Positions 16,304 through 25,118 of a stretch of DNA of 64,000 nt are shown here, piece by piece (position 1 is the stretch's first letter; each line of letters opens with the position of its first letter). Below the pieces are notes generated by a model, which searched no databases, was not told the origin of the DNA, and saw only the letters and a list, made by a program, of their open reading frames with translations. The stretch lies in assembly GCA_947489705.1 (NCBI GenBank), contig CANLEQ010000007.1, positions 1 through 64,000 on the forward strand, in the 5' to 3' direction. This DNA comes from an uncultured Paracoccaceae bacterium. GTDB lineage: Bacteria; Pseudomonadota; Alphaproteobacteria; Rhodobacterales; Rhodobacteraceae. The position numbers and the translations under genes were made by a program.

Positions 16304-16771
16304 ATGTCCAGCGACGAAATATATTCCGGCCTGAAACAGCTCGGCCAGAAATCGGAAATCCCGGCCTCCCCTGATGATGCGGAGCTCGAACGGGTTCCCA
16401 ATCCGCAGCAGGACGCCGCCTACGCCGTTCGCTTCACCGCCCCGGAATTCACGTCCCTCTGCCCGATGACGGGGCAGCCCGACTTCGCGCATCTCGTGAT
16501 CGACTACGTGCCCTCGAACTGGCTCCTCGAAAGCAAGTCACTGAAGCTCTACCTCACGTCCTTCCGCAACCATGGCGCTTTTCACGAGGATTGCACGGTC
16601 GCGATCGGCCGACGGCTCGCCGACCTGCTCGAGCCCGCATGGTTGCGCATCGGGGGCTACTGGTATCCACGCGGCGGCATCCCGATCGACGTGTTCTACC
16701 AGACGGGCCCGGCGCCGGCCGATGTCTGGATCCCCGAGCAGGACGTTCCAGGCTATCGCGGACGGGGGTGA
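16304..16771 (+). CDS. queF: NADPH-dependent 7-cyano-7-deazaguanine reductase
   Basis: The 155-residue type I QueF reduces preQ0 to preQ1 in queuosine synthesis for tRNA wobble modification. The catalytic cysteine is Cys53 in [13 protein letters not shown] with Asp60 nearby, and the substrate-binding histidine/glutamate segment is [23 protein letters not shown] matches the NADPH-binding QueF motif. The upstream 250 bases show no preQ1 riboswitch that I can recognise. Other que genes are not nearby. Confidence 0.95.
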   Translation: MSSDEIYSGLKQLGQKSEIPASPDDAELERVPNPQQDAAYAVRFTAPEFTSLCPMTGQPDFAHLVIDYVPSNWLLESKSLKLYLTSFRNHGAFHEDCTVAIGRRLADLLEPAWLRIGGYWYPRGGIPIDVFYQTGPAPADVWIPEQDVPGYRGRG

Positions 16772-17011
16772 TACCCGGCGACGCGCGGACATTCTCGCGC
16801 CTCGGTCGTGCCGTACCTCTGACATTCCGCCGCAGCCAAAAGCTTGATCCATAGGAACGGCAGGACGCGATCCACGCGTTTCTTGCAGAAACCATGCGGG
16901 ATCTTTGCCCGCTTGCGTAAGGGGGCAGGCTCCGGCTCGCCGGGAGGCGATCAGCGGTCGCTTGCCGCCCGGCACCGCTTTGCCTAGAAGATCGGCACCC
17001 CTTTCCCCGAG
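16772..17011. other. Intergenic region between queF and an ABC exporter
   Basis: No gene is supported in these 240 bases. The segment is GC-rich and probably carries the promoter of the ABC exporter in its right half. No clear terminator or repeat was seen. Confidence 0.5.
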
Positions 17012-18805
17012 ATGAGGCACGCCTTGGCCGATCGCAGCACCGAAGACCGCGCCAAATCGCGCAAGATCGGCGCGCTCGCCGCGCTCTGGCCCTTCCTGCG
17101 CCCCTATCGCCCGCTGCTGGTGGCGGCAGGTCTTGCCCTCGTGCTGACGGCCTGCGTCTCGCTCATCCTGCCGCTCGCGGTACGGCGCGTGGTCGACGGG
17201 TTCGAGACCTCGGCCGAACGGCTGCTCGACGAGTACTTCCTGGCCTCCTTCGCGATCGCGGTCCTGATGGCGGTGGGAACGGGCTTGCGATACTACCTCG
17301 TGACGCGGCTCGGGGAACGGGTGGTGGCCGATATCCGCAAGGCGGTGTTCGATCGGGTCATCGGCATGTCGCCCGCCTTCTACGAGCGGATCATGACCGG
17401 CGAGGTGCTGAGCCGCATCACCACGGACACGACGCTCATCCTGTCGGTGATCGGATCGTCGGTTTCGATCGCCCTGCGCAACCTCCTGATCCTGATCGGC
17501 GGGCTCGCGCTCCTGTTCTATACCTCGGCGAAGCTCTCTCTTCTGGTGCTGCTGATCGTCCCGCTGGTGATCGTGCCCATCATCACGCTGGGCCGACGTC
17601 TGCGGCGCCTCAGCCGCGAAAACCAGGATTGGATCGCTCGGTCCTCGGGCGACGCGTCAGAGGCGCTCTCGTCGGTTCAGACCGTCCAGGCCTTCACCCA
17701 CGAGGCGGCGTCGCAGGCCCGGTTCGCCGACGTCACCGAGGAATCCTTCCGTTCGGCGCGGACCCGGATCGGCGTGCGCGCGATCATGACCGTGATCGTG
17801 ATCCTGCTGGTCTTTTCCGGCATCATCGGCGTGCTCTGGGTCGGCGCGCGCGACGTTCGGGCCGACATCATGAGCGTGGGCGAGCTGGTGCAGTTCGTGA
17901 TCTACGCGGTGATGGTCGCGGGCAGCGTCGCGGCGCTGAGCGAGATCTGGGGCGAGTTGCAGCGCGCCGCCGGGGCGACCGAACGCCTGGTCGAGCTTTT
18001 GACCGCGAGCGATACCGTGGCCGATCCCGAGCACCCCGTCGCGACCGCGGAGCCGCGCGGAGCGCTGAGCTTCGAGGACGTGCGGTTCTTCTATCCCGCA
18101 AGACCCGGTGCGGCCGCGCTCGACGGCGTGTCGTTCGACGTGGCGCCCGGCGAAACGGTGGCCCTGGTGGGGCCGTCGGGGGCGGGCAAGACGACGATCA
18201 TCCAGCTCCTGTTGCGGTTCTACGACCCGAGCAGCGGGCGGATCACGCTCGACAGCACACCGCTCGACACGATGGCGCGCAGCGATTTCCGGCGCCATAT
18301 CGCCCTCGTTCCTCAGGATCCCGTGATCTTCGCGGCGTCGGCGCGCGAGAACATCCGCTTCGGCCGGCCCGACGCCCCGGATGACGAGGTCGAGGCGGCC
18401 GCCCGCGCCGCCGCCGCGCATGACTTCCTCGTGGACTTGCCGGAGGGCTACGACACCTATGTCGGCGAGCGGGGCGTGATGCTCTCGGGCGGACAGAAGC
18501 AGCGCATCGCCATCGCCCGGGCCATCCTGCGCGATGCGCCGGTCCTGCTCCTCGACGAGGCGACGAGCGCGCTCGACGCCGAATCCGAACATCTAGTCCA
18601 GCAGGCGGTCGATCGGCTCGCCCGCGGCCGTACGACGCTGGTCGTGGCGCATCGCCTCGCGACCGTGAAGAAGGCCGACCGCATCCTCGTCTTCGAGCAC
18701 GGCCGCATCGTCGCCACCGGCCGTCACGACGAGTTGGTGGCGGCCGACGGCCTCTATGCGCGGCTGGCGCGCCTCCAGTTCACGGCCGGACTGGCGGCGG
18801 AATAG
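17012..18805 (+). CDS. MsbA-like ABC exporter (fused permease and ATPase)
   Basis: The protein has 597 residues: an N-terminal six-helix exporter domain (about 30-320) and a C-terminal ATPase with Walker A GPSGAGKT, Q-loop VPQDP, signature LSGGQKQR and Walker B VLLLDEATSALD. It works as a homodimer at the inner membrane and belongs to the ABCB-like bacterial group related to MsbA. Substrate is unknown. The ATG at 17012 is inside a GATGAGG that could be the ribosome binding site for a TTG start four codons later (17024). Confidence 0.9.
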   Translation: MRHALADRSTEDRAKSRKIGALAALWPFLRPYRPLLVAAGLALVLTACVSLILPLAVRRVVDGFETSAERLLDEYFLASFAIAVLMAVGTGLRYYLVTRLGERVVADIRKAVFDRVIGMSPAFYERIMTGEVLSRITTDTTLILSVIGSSVSIALRNLLILIGGLALLFYTSAKLSLLVLLIVPLVIVPIITLGRRLRRLSRENQDWIARSSGDASEALSSVQTVQAFTHEAASQARFADVTEESFRSARTRIGVRAIMTVIVILLVFSGIIGVLWVGARDVRADIMSVGELVQFVIYAVMVAGSVAALSEIWGELQRAAGATERLVELLTASDTVADPEHPVATAEPRGALSFEDVRFFYPARPGAAALDGVSFDVAPGETVALVGPSGAGKTTIIQLLLRFYDPSSGRITLDSTPLDTMARSDFRRHIALVPQDPVIFAASARENIRFGRPDAPDDEVEAAARAAAAHDFLVDLPEGYDTYVGERGVMLSGGQKQRIAIARAILRDAPVLLLDEATSALDAESEHLVQQAVDRLARGRTTLVVAHRLATVKKADRILVFEHGRIVATGRHDELVAADGLYARLARLQFTAGLAAE

Positions 18806-18931
18806 GGCAGACCGGACCCGATTTCGCTTTCACATCGATTCCGGCGGCGTCAGACTTGTGGGAAACCGCGTCTCGCGATCCGAGGCGCCGGACGGATCTT
18901 TCGCGACCCGCAAAGACAGGAGGAGAGCAGC

Positions 18932-20815
18932 ATGGGCTATGCGACCCACGAGGATCGCAAGGCGATCGAGGCCGAAGGGTTATGGGCCGAGCGCGACCTG
19001 CCGAAATCCGTGTGGCAGATGCTGAACCGGACCGCCGAGGCCCATGGAGAGCGCCCCGCCATCACGTTCCAGCTTCTTTCGGGGCCCGGAGAGAAGGAAG
19101 AGACCCTCGACTGGAACGCCTTACGCGCGCGAACCGCGCAAATGGCGAACCTGCTCCGCGATCTCGGGATCGGCGAACACGACAAGGTCGCCTATCTGCT
19201 GCCGAACTGCAACGAGGCCGTCGTTACCTATCTCGGCGGAATGGTGGCCGGCATCGTGGTGCCGATCAATCCGCTGCTCGAGCCGCAGCAGATCGCCTCG
19301 ATCCTGCGCCAGAGCGGCGCGCGCGTGCTGGTGACGCTGCGGGCCTTTCCGAAATCCGACCTTGCCCAGAAGGCCGCAGCGGCGGTCGCCGAGGTGCCCG
19401 AGGTCGCGCATCTGATCGAGGTGGACCTGCATCGCTATCTCACGGGCGTGAAGAGGCTCATCGTGCCGTTGATCCGTCCCAAGGTCTCCGCCCGCCACGA
19501 GGCCCGCGTCCATTCCTTCGAGAAGGCCGTGAGGCGCCAGTCGACCACCCTCGCCTTCGAGGACGTCACGCATGACCGGGTCTGCACCAACTTCCACACC
19601 GGCGGCACGACCGGCATGCCGAAGCTTGCCCAGCACAAGGTCTCGGGCGTCATCTACAACGCATGGCTCGGCGACCGCCTGCTCTTCGACGAGACCGACA
19701 AGCTGATCTGTCCGCTGCCGATGTTCCATGTCCTGGCCGCGATCGTGGTGATGGGCTCGTCGCTGGCCTCGGGCGCGCATGTCGTGTTTCCCACGCCCGC
19801 CGGCTATCGCGGCGACGGAGTGATCAAGAACTTCTGGAAGCTCTGCGAACGCTACAGGATCACCTTCATGGTCGCGGTGCCGACCGCCATGTCGGCACTG
19901 ATGCAACAGAAGGTCGATGCCGACATCTCGTCGTTGAAATTCGCATTCTGCGGCTCGGCGCCGCTGCCGCTCGAGCTCTATCGACGCTTCGAGGCGGCGG
20001 CGGGCGTCACCATCTGCGAAGGCTACGGCCTCACCGAGGCCACGTGTCTGGTGTCGTGCAATCCGCCCGAAGGCCGCAAGAAGGTCGGCTCCATCGGAAT
20101 CGCCTTTCCCTATTCGGACGTGAAGATCCTCAAGCCCGGCGCGGACGGCCCAGAGCCCTGCCCAACGGATGCGATCGGCGAGATCTGCGTCGACAATCCC
20201 GGCGTCCACCACGACGGCACCTATGCCGAGATGGACAAGAACACGAACCTCTTTCACGGGCGATACCTGCGAACCGGCGATCTGGGACGGATGGATGCCG
20301 ACGGCTATCTCTGGATCACGGGCCGTGCGAAGGACCTGATCATCCGGGGCGGGCACAATATCGATCCCGCCGAGATCGAGGAGGCGCTCTCGCGTCACGA
20401 AGGCGTCGCGATGGTCGGCGCCATCGGCCAGCCGGACAGTCATGCGGGCGAACTTCCCTGCGCCTATGTCGAGCTTTGCACCGGTGCGACGGTCGGCGTC
20501 GAGGAGCTGATGGCCCATGCCCGCGAGCACATCCACGAACGCGCCGCATGGCCGAAACATATCGAGATCCTGGACGAATTGCCCAAGACCGCGGTGGGCA
20601 AGGTGTTCAAGCCCGATCTGCGGCGTCGCGCCATCGCCCGCATCTACGACGCGGCGTTCGCCGAAAACGGACTGAAGGCCAGGGTCGCCCGCGTGGTCGA
20701 GGACAAGAAGCGTGGGCTCGTGGCCGAGATCGCCACCGAGGACAATGCGGAGCGCGAGGTGGTCACCCGGCTGATGGACCATTATCCGGGCGCCTGGAGC
20801 TGGGCCGAGGGCTGA
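18932..20815 (+). CDS. Acyl-CoA synthetase (AMP-forming)
   Basis: The 627-residue enzyme activates a carboxylic acid with ATP and CoA through an acyl-adenylate. The family motifs are in order: P-loop HTGGTTGMPKLAQHK, YGLTEATC, adenylate-binding RTGDLGRMDADGYLWI, and GRAKDLIIRGGHNIDP, with the C-terminal lysine in KTAVGKVFKPDL. The sequence form (long N-terminus, C-terminal extension after the lysine) fits a medium/long-chain fatty acyl-CoA synthetase group, but the chain length is not readable. GGAGGAGAG precedes the ATG. Confidence 0.9.
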   Translation: MGYATHEDRKAIEAEGLWAERDLPKSVWQMLNRTAEAHGERPAITFQLLSGPGEKEETLDWNALRARTAQMANLLRDLGIGEHDKVAYLLPNCNEAVVTYLGGMVAGIVVPINPLLEPQQIASILRQSGARVLVTLRAFPKSDLAQKAAAAVAEVPEVAHLIEVDLHRYLTGVKRLIVPLIRPKVSARHEARVHSFEKAVRRQSTTLAFEDVTHDRVCTNFHTGGTTGMPKLAQHKVSGVIYNAWLGDRLLFDETDKLICPLPMFHVLAAIVVMGSSLASGAHVVFPTPAGYRGDGVIKNFWKLCERYRITFMVAVPTAMSALMQQKVDADISSLKFAFCGSAPLPLELYRRFEAAAGVTICEGYGLTEATCLVSCNPPEGRKKVGSIGIAFPYSDVKILKPGADGPEPCPTDAIGEICVDNPGVHHDGTYAEMDKNTNLFHGRYLRTGDLGRMDADGYLWITGRAKDLIIRGGHNIDPAEIEEALSRHEGVAMVGAIGQPDSHAGELPCAYVELCTGATVGVEELMAHAREHIHERAAWPKHIEILDELPKTAVGKVFKPDLRRRAIARIYDAAFAENGLKARVARVVEDKKRGLVAEIATEDNAEREVVTRLMDHYPGAWSWAEG

Positions 20816-20878
20816 AAGCCGGCGCCCACGGGAACCGTACGCGCGCCGCCGCTTTCCTTCCCGAAAAGGAGATGCAGC

Positions 20879-21220
20879 ATGGCGAAATCACGTGACGAGA
20901 TCTGGGACCAATGGGGCGACCGCGTCAACATGGCCCCCAAGGAACTCGAGGACTGGCTCGAGACCGACGAAAGCAAATCCGTGGGCGACAGCGACGACGA
21001 TGAGTCGACCGGTCACAAATCCGGTCGCAGAATCATCGAGATCAAACGCACCAACAAAGACGATCTCACCGACGATCAATGGGACTGGATGCAGAAGGTC
21101 GTGGGATACATCAACCGCCACTGTGCGCAGGTGCCCTCGGGGGACGTGACGGAGACCACCTGGCGGTATTCGCTGATGAACTGGGGGCACGATCCGATCA
21201 AGGACGACGGTTGCGCCTGA
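20879..21220 (+). CDS. DUF3140 family protein
   Basis: The 113-residue acidic protein contains DEIWDQWGDRVNMAPKELEDWL, GRRIIEIKRTNKDDLTDDQW and MQKVVGYINRH, which match the DUF3140 pattern. Such proteins are small, cytoplasmic and of unknown role. C-terminal TWRYSLMNWGHDP resembles the end of DUF3140 proteins that bind nothing known. AAAAGGAG lies upstream of the ATG. It is followed by the oppositely oriented tRNA-Trp. Confidence 0.75.
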   Translation: MAKSRDEIWDQWGDRVNMAPKELEDWLETDESKSVGDSDDDESTGHKSGRRIIEIKRTNKDDLTDDQWDWMQKVVGYINRHCAQVPSGDVTETTWRYSLMNWGHDPIKDDGCA

Positions 21221-21228
21221 GCGGAAAA

Positions 21229-21304
21229 TGGCAGGGGCAGCAGGTTTCGAACCCGCGACCTACGGTTTTGGAGACCGTCGCTCTACCAGCTGAGCTATAC
21301 CCCT
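21229..21304 (-). tRNA. tRNA-Trp (anticodon CCA)
   Basis: Reading the minus strand, the acceptor AGGGGTA pairs with TGCCCCT, the anticodon stem ACGGT/ACCGT encloses CTCCAAA with anticodon CCA, and the T-arm is GCGGG-TTCGAAA-CCTGC. The discriminator is G, as expected for tRNA-Trp, and CCA is encoded. Confidence 0.97.
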
Positions 21305-21423
21305 ATCCGGTGGCCTCAGTAATCCAGCGACGTACGAGCGTCAAGCTTGGAGCTGCGGAACAAATCATCCGTCGAACCGTTTCACGCACAACTCGCCAGT
21401 ACATCCAAGAAGGAGACGACGCG

Positions 21424-21921
21424 ATGGCATTGAACAGCCTCAAAGACGTATATCTCGACCAGATGCAGGACATCTATTCCGCATGCCAGCAATCGTTCGA
21501 AGCGACCACGGAACTCGGCCGTGCGGCAACCGACAAGGAGTTGTCCGAGGCTCTCATCGCAGGCGCCAACGGTATTTCCCAGGGCATGGAAACGCTCGCC
21601 AAGCTGTGTGCGGATCATGATGTCGATCCCGAGGGAGAATTCTGCAAGGGCATGCAGGGCCTCGTGAAAGAAGCGCGCTCCCACGCGATCGACGAGGATT
21701 TCGGTGACGACGACGTTCGCGACGCCATGATTATCACGCAGTATCAGCGTATGGTTCACTACGCTTTGGCCGGATACGGATGTCTCGTCGCATTCGCGAA
21801 CCGTCTCGAGCTCGACGGTGACGCGTCGCTTCTTCAGGAATGTCTCGATCAGACCTACGAAGGCGACCGCCACATGACCAAGATCGCGACGAAGGGCGGC
21901 GTGAACGCCGCGGCCGCATAA
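21424..21921 (+). CDS. Ferritin-like DUF892 (YciE/YciF type) protein
   Basis: The 165-residue all-helical protein has DUF892 features: SLKDVYLDQMQDIYSACQQS at the start, a central acidic helix and the C-terminal helix LQECLDQTYEGDRHMTKIA. The family forms ferritin-like bundles and is stress-induced in enteric bacteria. Metal-binding residues are only partly recognisable here. AGAAGGAGACGACG precedes the ATG, and a strong terminator follows. Confidence 0.8.
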   Translation: MALNSLKDVYLDQMQDIYSACQQSFEATTELGRAATDKELSEALIAGANGISQGMETLAKLCADHDVDPEGEFCKGMQGLVKEARSHAIDEDFGDDDVRDAMIITQYQRMVHYALAGYGCLVAFANRLELDGDASLLQECLDQTYEGDRHMTKIATKGGVNAAAA

Positions 21922-21966
21922 ACTGCGCCAAGTTTCGCAGCGATGCTGCAATGGTGAAGATTTCTG

Positions 21967-21995
21967 CCCGCCGGACATGCGTCCGGCGGGTTTTT
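21967..21995 (+). terminator. Intrinsic terminator after the DUF892 gene
   Basis: CCCGCCGGAC and GTCCGGCGGG form a 10-bp perfect stem with loop ATGC, followed by TTTTT. It stops the DUF892 transcript before the convergent transporter gene. Confidence 0.9.
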
Positions 21996-22045
21996 CGTAT
22001 GACGCCGCCTTGCCTGCCGACCCCTTGGGGCCGCCTCTAAGGAAA

Positions 22046-23020
22046 CTAGATCAGCCGGAAGATCCGCAGGATGGCGAGCACCCCGACCGCCAGTGCGGCC
22101 ATCAGGGCGCAGAACACCCAGAATGCCGGCGTCCAGGCGGCCCCCGGCATTCCGGCGAGGTTGATCCCCATCAGCCCCGTCATGAAGCTCAACGGCAGGA
22201 ATACGGCGGAAATCATCGACAGAACGTAGAGGTTGCGATTGAACCGCTCGTCGCGGGCACCCTCGATCTCGGACCGGATTGTCGCAAGCTGTTCGCGCAA
22301 TGTATCCATCGTCTCGATCACCCGGGTCAGCTGGTCGAGCTGCTCGTGCAGCTTGGCGGCCTGAGACGGCCCCAGCAGCTCGAGATCGAGCCTCAGGGCA
22401 TCACGCAGCGCGTCCCGCTGGGCGGGCAGGAACCGGCGCAGATCGGCAAGCTCCAATCGCTGATCGGTCACTTCGGCCGAAAGTTCGGGGCGCGGGTCCT
22501 TGATCGCGGCGGCTTCGAGCGTTTCGGCCCGGCTTTCGAGATCGGCCACCTGCGTCTCGATCCGCGTGGTGATCTCCTCGACCAGATCCGCGATGAGATC
22601 GGCCGAAGTCTCCGGCCCCTCGCCCGCCGCGATCCGATTTGCGAGCAATTCGACCGATTGCAGCGGCCGGCGGGACAGCGACACGACCTGGGCGGTATCC
22701 ACGTACATCCTCAGCGACACCATGTCCTCGGGATCGGCGCCTTCGTTGAGGTTGATGCCCCGGAGGAACAGAAGCATCCCGTCGCCCCCCCGCAACGCGC
22801 GCGGCCGCGTCTGCGGCTCGGTCAGGGCCGCGCGGATCGCGGGGTCGAGATAGGGAAGATACTGGTCGATCCATTCCGCGGCACCGGGATGGTCGGCCCG
22901 CATGTGCAGCCATGCCGGGGCAGGCCCCTGCAACGACGCCGCGATCGCGGCCTCGTCCTCGATCGATTGCCCCCTTTCGGGTCCGTCGAGGTGACGCGCG
23001 AAAACGATATGGCTGTCCAT
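22046..23020 (-). CDS. zntB: CorA-family metal ion transporter, ZntB-like
   Basis: The protein has about 324 residues with a long cytoplasmic helical funnel and two C-terminal membrane helices (about 262-285 and 298-320). The pore loop reads MTGLMGINLAG: GIN in place of the GMN of magnesium CorA is typical of ZntB-like zinc transporters. The start at MDSHIVFA was chosen over an upstream ATG because the extension is unlike the family. It converges on the DUF892 gene. Confidence 0.85.
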   Translation of the reverse strand: MDSHIVFARHLDGPERGQSIEDEAAIAASLQGPAPAWLHMRADHPGAAEWIDQYLPYLDPAIRAALTEPQTRPRALRGGDGMLLFLRGINLNEGADPEDMVSLRMYVDTAQVVSLSRRPLQSVELLANRIAAGEGPETSADLIADLVEEITTRIETQVADLESRAETLEAAAIKDPRPELSAEVTDQRLELADLRRFLPAQRDALRDALRLDLELLGPSQAAKLHEQLDQLTRVIETMDTLREQLATIRSEIEGARDERFNRNLYVLSMISAVFLPLSFMTGLMGINLAGMPGAAWTPAFWVFCALMAALAVGVLAILRIFRLI

Positions 23021-23130
23021 GATACATACCTCGGGCGTGAGTGATTGCCGGGGCCGCTCGCTGCACGCCATAGAGTAACGGCAACCTGCAGGCCGGTGGC
23101 GCCCTCAGGACGGGTCCCGGCAGATGCGAA

Positions 23131-23200
23131 AGGCCCGGGCGCACGATGTCGCCCGGGCCTTCGGAACGGCGGCGTGCCACCCGCCCGATGGGCGGGTGGC
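23131..23200 (-). terminator. Two tandem hairpins after tuf
   Basis: Just past the tuf stop on the minus strand come two strong GC hairpins: GCCACCCGCC/GGGCGGGTGGC with loop CGAT (23175-23200), and AGGCCCGGGCG/CGCCCGGGCCT (about 23131-23162). Together they should end the highly expressed tuf transcript before zntB. Neither has a long T-tract. Confidence 0.7.
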
Positions 23201-23207
23201 TCGCGCG

Positions 23208-24383
<1,176 letters not shown>

Positions 24384-24451
24384 CGCTGTCAGCGCCTCAT
24401 CTGTTCCAAGGGGCCGCAGCTAGCAATCCGGCCCGGTTTCGTGACGCGCGC

Positions 24452-24480
24452 TGATTACAAAGCCCCCGCAGAAAACGCAA
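24452..24480 (-). promoter_or_regulatory. tuf: Candidate tuf promoter
   Basis: On the minus strand TTGCGT (24480-24475) and TAATCA (24457-24452) are 17 bases apart, about 70 bases upstream of the tuf ATG. The spacing is ideal for the housekeeping sigma factor, and the boxes are moderate matches. This is a by-eye candidate. Confidence 0.4.
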
Positions 24481-24499
24481 GCGACACATGCGGATGGCG

Positions 24500-25108
24500 T
24501 CATTCCATCGCCGCCAGGGCCGCCCGCGCCCGCGCGTCGAGCGTTTCTCGGTCGAACGTCACGCGCGGGGCGCCGGGATCCGGAACGAACCATTCTGGGT
24601 TGCGGCGAAGCCAGGCCTCCACCCCGCGCGCCGCCTCGGACGCGAGGTTCTGCAATTGCGCATCCTTGTCGCGGACCAGACCGGACCCGACGAGCGGCGC
24701 GACGTTGCGCAGCCCTTCGAAGGCGGTGATGCGCTCGGGCCGGTCGTTGAGCCGCTGCCCCGTGGCGTCGTCATAGACGTTCACGTCGATGAAGAGCACC
24801 GATTTCGGCGTGTAGATGACCGGCAATCCCGGCTGCGCCAGGACATAGGCCCCGATCGCGATGCCGATATGATAGAGCCCGTCGCCGTCATAGCGGCCGA
24901 GCCGCGCCTCCACCGCCCGGGCCAGGGTCTCCGTCAGCTCGGCCTCGGTGGCGCTGCGCGAGAACGGCCCCTGCTCGACGTCGCGCGCCTGCACGATATT
25001 GTAGCCTAGCCGGAAATCGCCGAGATCGGCGGGCGGCTCCGACATGTCGCCGCCGCCGCAGGCCGTGAGCAGAACGAGGCCCAGAAGGGCGAGGCATCTC
25101 GCGATCAT
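24500..25108 (-). CDS. Predicted lipoprotein (202 aa) after parC
   Basis: The 202-residue protein has a lipoprotein signal ([12 protein letters not shown], Cys17). The mature domain ([19 protein letters not shown], then [28 protein letters not shown]) is a single alpha/beta domain predicted to sit in the periplasm. It resembles uncharacterised Rhodobacteraceae lipoproteins. The start was set at MIARCLAL because only this gives a proper signal. It begins 10 bases after the parC stop on the same strand. Confidence 0.75.
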   Translation of the reverse strand: MIARCLALLGLVLLTACGGGDMSEPPADLGDFRLGYNIVQARDVEQGPFSRSATEAELTETLARAVEARLGRYDGDGLYHIGIAIGAYVLAQPGLPVIYTPKSVLFIDVNVYDDATGQRLNDRPERITAFEGLRNVAPLVGSGLVRDKDAQLQNLASEAARGVEAWLRRNPEWFVPDPGAPRVTFDRETLDARARAALAAME

Positions 25109-25118
25109 GCAGTGGCCC